Program-made: the position numbers and the translations under genes
NCBI RefSeq assembly: GCF_025994435.1
Contig: NZ_BAQK01000050.1
Coordinates: 62,001-126,000 of the forward strand
Length of the DNA: 64,000 bases
Direction: 5' to 3'
Origin: Gluconacetobacter johannae
Lineage (GTDB): Bacteria > Pseudomonadota > Alphaproteobacteria > Acetobacterales > Acetobacteraceae
Part shown: positions 24,866-32,469 of the stretch, piece by piece
Layout: each line of letters begins with the position of its first letter
Position numbering within the stretch: position 1 is the stretch's first letter
Notes under the pieces: generated by a model
What the model was told of the DNA's origin: nothing
Seen by the model: the letters and a program-made list of their open reading frames with translations, nothing else
Database searches by the model: none

Positions 24866-25561
24866 ATGGCGATGCAGTCACTTCCACCTGACCTCTGGCA
24901 GGCAGCGTGGCTGACAGTGCGGCTCGCCACCACGGCCACGATCTTCCTGCTGGCGTTCAGCCTGCCGCTGGCGTACTGGCTGGCACGGGGCGCCTCGTTG
25001 TGGAAGGACGCCATCTTCACCGCAGTCTCGCTGCCGCTCGTGCTGCCCCCCAGTGTCCTGGGCTATTATCTGCTTCTGGCACTTGGGCCATCGGGGCCGG
25101 GAGGGTGGCTGGCCCGCATTTCCGGGGCGGGGCAGACACTGGCCTTTACGTTCTGGGGCCTGGTCCTGGGGTCTGTCCTCTATTCCCTTCCGTTTGCGGT
25201 GCAGCCGATCCACAATGCGTTCGAGGCAATCGGCCCCCGCCCGCTGGAGGTCGCCGCCATGCTGCGCGCATCCCCCTGGCGCGCGTTCTGGACGGTCGCC
25301 GTGCCTCTGGCCTGGCCCGGCATCCTCAGCGGTGCGATCCTGGGCTTTGCCCACACCGTCGGCGAATTCGGAATCGTCCTGATGATCGGCGGTGACATTC
25401 CGGGCCGGACGCGGGTGCTGTCCGTGGCGCTCTACGACTACGTGGAAAACAGCCAGTGGCGCGAAGCCAATATCATCGCCGAAGGGATGGTGATCTTTTC
25501 CTTCGCGATCATCTTCCTGATGTCGTTGCTGCGCCGGCGGATCGGGAGGTACCAGTCATGA
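24866..25561 (+). CDS. modB: ModB, molybdate ABC transporter permease
   Basis: This 231-residue inner-membrane permease has about five or six hydrophobic segments (for example TATIFLLAFSLPLAYWLARG) and the ABC-coupling EAA loop (EVAAMLRASPWRAFWTVAVPLA, about 129-150). It forms the channel of the ModABC importer. Its start directly abuts the modA stop, and its last codons overlap the modC start (ATGA), so mod genes are translationally coupled. Confidence 0.95.
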   Translation: MAMQSLPPDLWQAAWLTVRLATTATIFLLAFSLPLAYWLARGASLWKDAIFTAVSLPLVLPPSVLGYYLLLALGPSGPGGWLARISGAGQTLAFTFWGLVLGSVLYSLPFAVQPIHNAFEAIGPRPLEVAAMLRASPWRAFWTVAVPLAWPGILSGAILGFAHTVGEFGIVLMIGGDIPGRTRVLSVALYDYVENSQWREANIIAEGMVIFSFAIIFLMSLLRRRIGRYQS

Positions 25562-26295
25562 GCCCGCCCCGAGATCTGAAGGTCATGTTTCAGGGCAGGC
25601 TGCAAGCATTCCATTGCGATCTTGCCTTTACGGTCCCCGGCCAGGGCGTCACCGCTCTGATGGGCCCTTCCGGCTGCGGCAAGACCACGATCCTGCGGGC
25701 CATTGCGGGCCTGCACCGTTTCAAAAACGGGTTTTGCGCGCTTGGCGACGTCATATGGCAGAAACCCGGTGTGTTTGTGCCGCCGCATCGTCGTTCGGTC
25801 GGTTATGTCTTCCAGGAACCGAGTCTGCTGCCGCATCTCTCGGTCCGGCAGAACCTGCTGTATGGCGCGCCCGCCCAGGCAGGCGGCGGCATGCCGACAC
25901 TGGACGAGATCACGTCCGTGCTGGGCCTGACCAACCTCCTGCACCGCAGGCCGGCCGGCCTGTCGGGCGGTGAGCAGCAGCGCGTCGCCATCGGTCGCGC
26001 CCTGCTGGCGGCGCCCGAGTTCCTGCTGATGGACGAACCGCTCTCGGCACTGGATCGCGACCGGAAGAATACGATCATTTCGTTTCTGAAGCGACTTCCG
26101 ATACCGATCCTGTATGTCAGTCACGACAGCGACGAGATTTCAAAAATTTCCAGTGAAATCATAAGATTCGTTGATGGTTCCATCATACGCACCAACCGGT
26201 TCGAACCGGATGCCGACACGATAACCACCATCACCCGCATCTGCCAGCAGCCGGAAGACAGATCCGGCCATCGGGAGGAGAGACGCCATGGCTGA
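25558..26295 (+). CDS. modC: ModC, molybdate ABC transporter ATPase (short form)
   Basis: This 245-residue ATPase has Walker A GPSGCGKT (about 37-44), signature LSGGEQQRVAIGRAL (about 137-151) and Walker B LLMDEPLSALD (about 158-168). Typical ModC proteins have about 350 residues with a C-terminal MOP domain that senses molybdate; here the protein ends after the ATPase domain, with no MOP domain visible. GGGAGG precedes the ATG at 25558. Its end overlaps the rpoN start by 8 bp. The open frame upstream of 25558 lies inside modB and is not part of the protein. Confidence 0.93.
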   Translation: MSPPRDLKVMFQGRLQAFHCDLAFTVPGQGVTALMGPSGCGKTTILRAIAGLHRFKNGFCALGDVIWQKPGVFVPPHRRSVGYVFQEPSLLPHLSVRQNLLYGAPAQAGGGMPTLDEITSVLGLTNLLHRRPAGLSGGEQQRVAIGRALLAAPEFLLMDEPLSALDRDRKNTIISFLKRLPIPILYVSHDSDEISKISSEIIRFVDGSIIRTNRFEPDADTITTITRICQQPEDRSGHREERRHG

Positions 26296-27721
26296 GGTCA
26301 GACAGGAACTCCACCAGACGCAGGGACTGGTCATGACGGCGCAGATGCGCCAGTCGCTCCGCCTTCTGCAATTTTCGAATTTCGATCTCCAATCCTACGT
26401 CGATGAACAGCTCGATCTCAATCCGCTGCTCGAACGCGCCCAGCCCGACACACAGCAGCCGACCGACCGGCCGGCGGACGGCCTGGACACCTCCTCTCCC
26501 GCCGTCCAGACCGGGCCCGGCGAGACGGGCATGGATGAAGGACGGAGCATCTACGGGGACAGCGCGCCACGGTCCACGGGCGCCTCAGGCTCCGCCCCCG
26601 TCCGCGAAGATGACGGCACCGGCAACATCCCGCTGGCCGAATGCCCCTTGCGCGACCAGATCTATCAACAGCTCTGCCTCTCCCCCGCCGACGCGGAAGA
26701 CCGGTTGATCGGCGCGTACCTGATCGAGGCGCTGGATCCCGCCGGCCGCCTGGGCACCGATCCGGCCGAAATCGCACGCACGCTGAATATATCACCCGCC
26801 CGGGTCGAGGCCGTCCGCCAACGCATGATGCGCTTCGATCCGCCCGGTCTGTTTGCGTTATCCTTGCAGGAATGCCTGGCGGCCCAGTTGATGGAAAAGA
26901 ACCGCTACGACCCGGCGATGGCGGCTCTTCTGGACAATCTGGATATGCTGGCGCGACAGGAACTGAAGCGGTTGCAGGCCGTCTGCGGCGTCAATGCCGA
27001 AGACCTGGCCGACATGATTGCCGAATTACGGGCCCTGAACCCCAAGCCGGGGGTGGAAGCCGCATCCGAAACCGTCGCGTCGGTCATCCCGGACATCCTG
27101 ACCTACCGTGCCGCGTCCGGGGAATGGATGCTGGAACTCAACCCGGAGACGACACCGCGCCTTGTGCTCAACAGCGCGCTCCAGACGCGCATCGCCCTGC
27201 ATGCCAATCGCAAGGACGACCAGGCGGCATTGAACGAACAATTATCGAACGCCAACTGGCTCATCCGCGCGCTGCAGCAACGCAGCATGACCATTCTGAA
27301 GGTTTCCAGCGAGATCATGCGCCGGCAGGAAGCGTTCCTCACCCACGGTGTCGGCAGCCTGCGCCCCCTGACCTTGCGGAACGTCGCCGATGCCGTGCAA
27401 TTGCATGAAAGTACGGTCAGCCGCGTCACGTCGAACAAATATATCGCAACCCCGCGCGGCACGTTCGCGCTGAAATTCTTCTTCACGACGGCGCTGAACG
27501 GACATGACGGGGAGACCCATAGTTCCGAATCCATCAGACATACCATTCGTCAACTGGTGAACGCGGAACGGCCGGACGCCATTCTGTCCGACGATGCGAT
27601 CGTCGCCCGCCTGCGCCGGGATGGCGTGGACATCGCACGCCGGACCGTCGCGAAATATCGGGATTCGCTGAATATCCCAAGCTCCGTCCGGCGCCGCCAG
27701 CTCAAGACCATGTCATCATGA
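26288..27721 (+). CDS. rpoN: RpoN, RNA polymerase sigma-54 factor
   Basis: This 477-residue sigma-54 has the glutamine-rich region I (QTQGLVMTAQMRQSLRLLQF, about 9-28), an acidic variable region II, the core-binding region, a helix-turn-helix (NVADAVQLHESTVSRVTSNK, about 362-381) and the C-terminal RpoN box (ARRTVAKYRDSLNIPSS) that reads the -24 element. It directs polymerase to all nif/fix promoters listed here. It overlaps modC by 8 bp with GGAGGAGAG before the ATG, so it belongs to the mod operon. Many alphaproteobacteria carry a second rpoN elsewhere, and this may be a nif-dedicated copy. Confidence 0.95.
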   Translation: MAEVRQELHQTQGLVMTAQMRQSLRLLQFSNFDLQSYVDEQLDLNPLLERAQPDTQQPTDRPADGLDTSSPAVQTGPGETGMDEGRSIYGDSAPRSTGASGSAPVREDDGTGNIPLAECPLRDQIYQQLCLSPADAEDRLIGAYLIEALDPAGRLGTDPAEIARTLNISPARVEAVRQRMMRFDPPGLFALSLQECLAAQLMEKNRYDPAMAALLDNLDMLARQELKRLQAVCGVNAEDLADMIAELRALNPKPGVEAASETVASVIPDILTYRAASGEWMLELNPETTPRLVLNSALQTRIALHANRKDDQAALNEQLSNANWLIRALQQRSMTILKVSSEIMRRQEAFLTHGVGSLRPLTLRNVADAVQLHESTVSRVTSNKYIATPRGTFALKFFFTTALNGHDGETHSSESIRHTIRQLVNAERPDAILSDDAIVARLRRDGVDIARRTVAKYRDSLNIPSSVRRRQLKTMSS

Positions 27722-27763
27722 GTCGATCGGGCCGGGGCCTGCCGGGTTCGGCCGCCGTAACGA

Positions 27764-29422
27764 TCAGAACACGATGTTGCTATGCAGCCCGAACACGGCC
27801 TCGTCCCCGATCCGACGGACGCCGGTCCAGTCCCCCACGCCGCCACCCGGATGCCAGACGTACTGGAAGTCCGGCTGCATCACGAGCCACGGCATGATCT
27901 GCGCCTGATAGGTCAGTTCCAGATGGTTCTCGTTCCCCTGGACAAGCGATCCGGTGTTGCGGTCATACTGACGCAGGCCGGAACTGGCGCGGCCAATGCC
28001 CCAGCCCAGCCCGAGCGTGTCGTCATCGCGTCCGTTGAACGGCGCTTTCAGGCTCAGGCCCGCATCAATGGCAAAACTGATCAAATTGCGATCGCCGCCA
28101 TTGCCGGTGGCGCGCGCGAACAGGCCCACAGAACGCGCCGAGGTCAGGGACGGCCGCCACAGCATCTGGTCGATGATGCCGTAGACTATCCAGTTGCCCC
28201 GGTCCCAGCGCGGCATGTGGGTGGTATCGTCAGGGCCACCCAGCGCCACCCCCTGATTGTTATAGCGATAATCAGGGAACTGGGCGGTGTCATATAAACC
28301 ACCCAGCTTGTAGACACCGGGCAGGCCGGGATCCTTCGCCGCCTCCGGCATGTCCGCCGGCTGCGGATTGATGGCATATTGCAGTTCGGTCATCAGCAGC
28401 GCGCCGGTCCCCATGTTGAACCGGGTGCCGCTGCCGTCATTCGTGGTCTGGTTGGTGGGGTCCGCGCGGTTGCCGCCATTCTGGATGCCGAAGGTATTGG
28501 AACGGTTGCCCGGCGGGTTGTCGTCGGCGGCGGCGAACATGAAGGTAAACTGCTCGCCGGGCCGATAGCGGATGCGCACGGCGGGCGATGCCAGCGGCCA
28601 GGACGGGCCACCGGCATACAGGTTCACGGACGGCGCCATGGGCCAGCCGAAATTGGCATTGAGGTACATTGCGCCGTACCCGCTAATCAGGAATTCGGTG
28701 TCCAGGTCCTGCTGGCCGATCTTCACATCCAGCCTGTCGTTCAGGAACGACTGCTGGTACCACAATTCGAACAGGCGGGTGGAGCGGTCGGCCTCGAACC
28801 CGCTGATCGGGTTGAAATTGCCCAGATGATCCTGCGATATCGAACGCCCGCGGATCTGCAACGCGCTGATGTTGAAGAGGCCGCCTTTCAGCCCGAACAA
28901 TTTGTCCAGATCGACCGTCAGCGTCGGCATGGTCACGCCGTCATAGGCCGCACCGGTGCCCGATCCGGTACCGCCATTGCCATCCATCCCGGACGGCGTA
29001 CCACCCGTGGCATTGCCCCACAGTTCGTCAAATTCCTGAATATCCAGCGTAATGCCATGTTTATACAGCCAGGATCGCGCGCCCCACATGTCGCCCAGCA
29101 GGTTGCCGCTGGTATCCAGCCTGTCGCTGTCGCCATCGGCCTTCTGTTGCGCATCGTGCCGCGCGCGTTCGGAATCGCGCACCGTGGCGGGATCGGTCTG
29201 GTTCAGCAGCGGCGTGGAATTACCCAGACGCGCACGATCTTCCGCAACCTGGGTTTGCGGCTGGGACTGGGCAAAGCCGGTGGCCGGCAAGGCAATTCCC
29301 AGACACAGGATATACGAACCATGTCGAAAGCATGATCGCAGGGCTGCGGGAGAGCAGGAAGATCCGTTCCGGATCAGGAAGAATCCGGACCGGAACTCAC
29401 GCCAAAGGGAATGGGCAATCAT
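27764..29422 (-). CDS. OprB-family carbohydrate-selective porin
   Basis: This outer-membrane porin has about 552 residues. A signal-type segment (SYILCLGIALPATGFAQ) lies near the N-terminus. The sequence WGARSWLYKHGITLDIQEFD starts the OprB-like domain, with GLFNISALQIRGRSIS and GQQDLDTEF further on. The C-terminus ends in aromatic IVF, as expected of outer-membrane barrels. OprB porins pass sugars and other small solutes. The start is uncertain: MIAHSLWRE (29422) was chosen; a TTG 16 codons upstream is possible. It is convergent with rpoN (42 bp apart) and its link to the iron genes is only by proximity. Confidence 0.85.
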   Translation of the reverse strand: MIAHSLWREFRSGFFLIRNGSSCSPAALRSCFRHGSYILCLGIALPATGFAQSQPQTQVAEDRARLGNSTPLLNQTDPATVRDSERARHDAQQKADGDSDRLDTSGNLLGDMWGARSWLYKHGITLDIQEFDELWGNATGGTPSGMDGNGGTGSGTGAAYDGVTMPTLTVDLDKLFGLKGGLFNISALQIRGRSISQDHLGNFNPISGFEADRSTRLFELWYQQSFLNDRLDVKIGQQDLDTEFLISGYGAMYLNANFGWPMAPSVNLYAGGPSWPLASPAVRIRYRPGEQFTFMFAAADDNPPGNRSNTFGIQNGGNRADPTNQTTNDGSGTRFNMGTGALLMTELQYAINPQPADMPEAAKDPGLPGVYKLGGLYDTAQFPDYRYNNQGVALGGPDDTTHMPRWDRGNWIVYGIIDQMLWRPSLTSARSVGLFARATGNGGDRNLISFAIDAGLSLKAPFNGRDDDTLGLGWGIGRASSGLRQYDRNTGSLVQGNENHLELTYQAQIMPWLVMQPDFQYVWHPGGGVGDWTGVRRIGDEAVFGLHSNIVF

Positions 29423-29617
29423 CTCACACCACTGCAATTGCGAATTGGTCTCATTAATAATAATTCTCAACTACCGGGTGGACTCTTTCCTGACAAGCCG
29501 CATTTCCTTCCTTTCCACGCATTCCTCCCCATACCGGAGTTTTCGGACCGAACCGTGCCACGATTTCCGAAGATCTTGCCTTCCGGGAGAATGGGTTCAC
29601 GACGCGCCGGAGTGGTG

Positions 29618-30136
29618 CTAACGAAGAAATACCTTCGGCACACCTTCGCTATTCAGGCAGGAGGCGATGATGACCGCCGACCACAGCGTAATCGACGCAA
29701 TGGCCACTAGGCGGGCCTTCGTGGTGGTCCCGCCCTGCCCCGCAAGCGCCGGCAGGTACACCCGCCGGTGACCGATTGCGGCCACTCCCATGGCCAAGGC
29801 GATAAAGAGCAGCTTCGGCGTCAGATAGGCACGGCTGCCGATATGGACCGGATCGTAGAAAAACAGCGCCACGCCGGTGACCATGGCCACGGCGAACAGG
29901 CTGTGAACCCATTGCACAAGCAGTCGTGAGACAGCCGACAATACGTGCTTTTCTCTGTTGTGGCACAGGGTTATGCTGAACAGTAGATCCATTCCGAAAA
30001 AACCGGCCATACTGAGGATATGGACGGTCCGCACCAGATAGTGCACCGGCTGCATCCAGTAATGATACATCCTGCTGTCCATTGCGACCAGCACATCATA
30101 CGGCAGGCGCATGAACGCCAGAGGATGAGAAATCAT
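29618..30136 (-). CDS. Small multi-pass membrane protein, function unknown
   Basis: This 172-residue protein has four hydrophobic segments: LVRTVHILSMAGFFGMDLLF, LVQWVHSLFAVAMVTGVALF, LTPKLLFIALAMGVAAIG and a final one near IASITLWSAVIIASC. Conserved-looking histidines sit in the first two helices (VHIL, WVHSL), resembling small uncharacterised membrane families such as DUF6644. It is divergent from the Fur-controlled cupredoxin-FTR1-P19 operon, so it may belong to iron homeostasis. MISHPLAFMRLPYD was taken as the start; upstream codons in the frame run into the divergent promoter. Confidence 0.6.
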   Translation of the reverse strand: MISHPLAFMRLPYDVLVAMDSRMYHYWMQPVHYLVRTVHILSMAGFFGMDLLFSITLCHNREKHVLSAVSRLLVQWVHSLFAVAMVTGVALFFYDPVHIGSRAYLTPKLLFIALAMGVAAIGHRRVYLPALAGQGGTTTKARLVAIASITLWSAVIIASCLNSEGVPKVFLR

Positions 30137-30211
30137 GAGCGCACTCCGGTTCGGTACTCCTGCCAGACATAACTGAGACTGTGGATCAGTGACAGGCCTG
30201 CGCCTCCTGAT

Positions 30212-30240
30212 TTGACAATGCAAATTATTCGCACTAATTA
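30212..30240 (+). promoter_or_regulatory. Iron-regulated promoter with Fur-type box
   Basis: A -35 element TTGACA (30212-30217) and a -10 element TAATTA (30235-30240) are 17 bp apart. Between them lies TGCAAATTATTCGCA (30219-30233), a palindrome matching the TGC-rich Fur operator style of alphaproteobacteria. Binding there would block polymerase, so the operon should be repressed by iron. Confidence 0.75.
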
Positions 30241-30266
30241 AATGGACATAATCCGATGGACGACCC

Positions 30267-30608
30267 ATGCGAATTGCACTTCCACTTGTAATCCTGATGT
30301 CCGCCACGATGGCCAATGTCGGTACCGCGCACGCGCAGGACCCGATTCGACTGGAAGTGAAGAACCATCACTTCATCCCCGACCATTTTACCGTGCCCGC
30401 CGGTCAGCGGTTCGTGATCGAACTGACGAATCATGACGACACGGTAGACGAATTCGAGAGCTATGACTTGAAGTTCGAAAAAATCGTCGTGTCGGGCGGC
30501 ACGATCTCGGTCCATGCCGGCCCGTTGCACCCCGGCACCTACAAGTTCTTCGACGATTACCACCCGGACAGCGCCACCGGCACCGTCACCGTGACGGAGG
30601 CCCCCTGA
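30267..30608 (+). CDS. Periplasmic cupredoxin-like protein of the iron-uptake operon
   Basis: This 113-residue secreted protein has a signal peptide (about 1-23, ending AHA-QD) followed by a single cupredoxin-like domain (IRLEVKNHHFIPDHFTVPAG, about 27-46). It resembles the N-terminal domain of EfeO. The classical type-1 copper site is incomplete: histidines HH and H at about 35 and 83 are present, but no cysteine. It is probably a periplasmic iron or copper carrier for the FTR1 permease encoded 1 bp downstream. Confidence 0.85.
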   Translation: MRIALPLVILMSATMANVGTAHAQDPIRLEVKNHHFIPDHFTVPAGQRFVIELTNHDDTVDEFESYDLKFEKIVVSGGTISVHAGPLHPGTYKFFDDYHPDSATGTVTVTEAP

Positions 30609-30609
30609 C

Positions 30610-31440
30610 ATGTTGGGTAGTCTTCTGATCGTCTTCCGCGAAGTCATCGAAGCCGGGCTGATCGTGGGAATCGTCATGGCCGCGACACAGGGCATTGCCT
30701 GTCGCGGACGCTGGGTGGCAGGCGGGATCGGCGCCGGCGTGCTGGGGGCGGGTGTCGTCGCCCTCTTTGCCGGGGCGCTGTCCCAGGCTTTGTCGGGCAA
30801 CGGCCAGGATGTCTTTTCCGCCGTCATCCTCTGCCTGGCCGTCGTGATGCTGGGCTGGCACATCGTCTGGATGGCGCGACATGGTCGCGAAATGGCCCAG
30901 GACATGAAAGCCATCGGGGCCGCGGTCGCCAGTGGCAACCGGTCGCTATTCGCGATGGCGGTTGTCGTCGCCGTGGCCGTCCTGCGTGAAGGGATGGAGG
31001 TCGTGCTGTTCCTCTACGGCATCGCCATTTCCACCGACACGGGCCCGGTGCCGATGCTGATGGGCGGCATTCTGGGGGTCCTGGCCGGGGCGGGCCTGTC
31101 CTGGGCCCTGTATCGGGGGCTGGTCATCATCCCGTTGAATCATTTGTTTGCCGTAACCGGCCTGCTGGTGACGTTCATGGCGGCCGGCATGGCCAGTCAG
31201 GCCGCGGCCCTGCTGGCCAATGACGATCTGGTGCCTGCCCTGGGTTACGACATCTGGGATTCCTCGTGGCTGCTGTCGGACGGCAGCATGGTCGGCCGGG
31301 CGGCGCGGGCGCTGGTGGGCTATTCGGATCGGCCGACAGGGATCCAGATCCTGGCATGGATTTGCACATGCCTGGTCCTGATCGTCACCGGCCACCTGGT
31401 TCGTCATCGGACCCCGCCCAGGACGACGCAGGCGTCATGA
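30610..31440 (+). CDS. FTR1-family iron permease
   Basis: This 276-residue membrane protein has about seven hydrophobic helices and the two REXXE iron-binding motifs of the FTR1/EfeU family: REVIE (10-14) and REGME (126-130). It imports iron across the inner membrane, usually with a cupredoxin and P19 partner. Its start lies 1 bp after the cupredoxin gene stop. With the Fur box upstream it forms an iron-repressed uptake system that could supply the iron-hungry nitrogenase. Confidence 0.93.
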   Translation: MLGSLLIVFREVIEAGLIVGIVMAATQGIACRGRWVAGGIGAGVLGAGVVALFAGALSQALSGNGQDVFSAVILCLAVVMLGWHIVWMARHGREMAQDMKAIGAAVASGNRSLFAMAVVVAVAVLREGMEVVLFLYGIAISTDTGPVPMLMGGILGVLAGAGLSWALYRGLVIIPLNHLFAVTGLLVTFMAAGMASQAAALLANDDLVPALGYDIWDSSWLLSDGSMVGRAARALVGYSDRPTGIQILAWICTCLVLIVTGHLVRHRTPPRTTQAS

Positions 31441-31487
31441 ACCGCGGACCGGCTGCTTTTCCTCTAGCCACACATGGAAGTATAATG

Positions 31488-32012
31488 ATGAAGACCAAGC
31501 ATATCGCTTCCGCCCTGCTTGCCGGCGCGAGCGTGCTTGCCCTCGCGCCGCAGGCGCTGGCGCGGGAGTATCCGATTGGCGGCCCGGTTCATGCCCACGA
31601 CATGGAAATCGCGGCCAGCTATCTGGTCGGGATCGATCTCGCCCCCATGCCGGCGGACATGCCGATGGGTGATGACGTCATTCATCTGGAAACCGACGTC
31701 CATGCCACGGCCGATAACGTCTGGGGCTACCCGGACGGGGCCTGGATTCCCTATCTGACGATTGATTACACGCTGTCCAAGGACGGCACCGACTGGAAAG
31801 TGTCAGGCACGATGCGGTCGATGACCGCGAAGGACGGTCCGCATTACGCCAACAACGTAAAAATGGACGGGCCGGGGAAATACACGGTCGAACTGCGTTA
31901 CGGCTCGCCGGAGAAAAACGGCTTCCTGCATCATGTAGACACGGAAACCGGCACGCCCGGCTTCTGGGACACGATCACCGAGAAATTCACCTTCGCCTAT
32001 CCGCAGAAATAA
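31488..32012 (+). CDS. P19/FetP-type periplasmic iron-transport protein
   Basis: This 174-residue protein has a signal peptide (about 1-25, ending ALA-RE) and the P19/Tp34 domain. The residues of the metal site are recognisable: MEIAASYLVG with the preceding VHAHD, and the methionine-rich PADMPMGDD. P19 proteins bind copper and iron and pair with FTR1-type permeases. It lies 47 bp downstream of FTR1. The second of two adjacent ATGs (31488) was chosen because GGAAG is seven bases upstream. Confidence 0.9.
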   Translation: MKTKHIASALLAGASVLALAPQALAREYPIGGPVHAHDMEIAASYLVGIDLAPMPADMPMGDDVIHLETDVHATADNVWGYPDGAWIPYLTIDYTLSKDGTDWKVSGTMRSMTAKDGPHYANNVKMDGPGKYTVELRYGSPEKNGFLHHVDTETGTPGFWDTITEKFTFAYPQK

Positions 32013-32041
32013 GCGACCCGTTTACGATCCTGTCCAAGACG

Positions 32042-32073
32042 GCCGGCATGGCGTCCTGACACGCCATGCCGGC
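32042..32073. terminator. Bidirectional hairpin between P19 gene and trxA
   Basis: A perfect 13-bp stem (GCCGGCATGGCGT and its complement) with a 6-nt loop lies between the convergent P19 and trxA genes. No U-run follows on either strand, so termination here is probable rather than certain. Confidence 0.55.
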
Positions 32074-32083
32074 ATCGGCCGGA

Positions 32084-32410
32084 TTACAGGCTGCTCTTGA
32101 CCCAGTCCTTGAGCTGGCTCTTGGGCATCGCGCCGACCTTGGTCGCCGCCGGCTGGCCGTTCTTGAACAGGATCAGCGTCGGGATGCCGCGCACGGCATA
32201 TTTGTTCGGCGTCGTCGGATTGTCGTCGATATTCACCTTCGCGACGGTCAGCTTGCCCTTGAATTCGGCGCCGATTTCATCCAGCGCCGGGGCGATCATC
32301 TTGCACGGCCCGCACCACTCGGCCCAGAAATCCACCAGCACCGGCCCCTCGGCCTTCAGAACATCGCTTTCAAAGGTGGCGTCGCTGACGGCCACGGTAT
32401 TTTCGCTCAT
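32084..32410 (-). CDS. trxA: Thioredoxin 1
   Basis: This 108-residue protein is thioredoxin with active site WCGPC (32-36), the cis-proline loop GIPTLILFKNG and normal length. It reduces protein disulfides in the cytoplasm. The ATG at 32410 was preferred over a GTG one codon upstream because GGAG is seven bases away. It follows addA by 59 bp, as in many alphaproteobacteria where addB-addA-trxA are adjacent. Confidence 0.97.
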   Translation of the reverse strand: MSENTVAVSDATFESDVLKAEGPVLVDFWAEWCGPCKMIAPALDEIGAEFKGKLTVAKVNIDDNPTTPNKYAVRGIPTLILFKNGQPAATKVGAMPKSQLKDWVKSSL

Positions 32411-32469
32411 CACATCACTCCTCGGGTTCCGACGGCTTCGTCAGGACATGGCAGCCTGACCGCCTTGTT

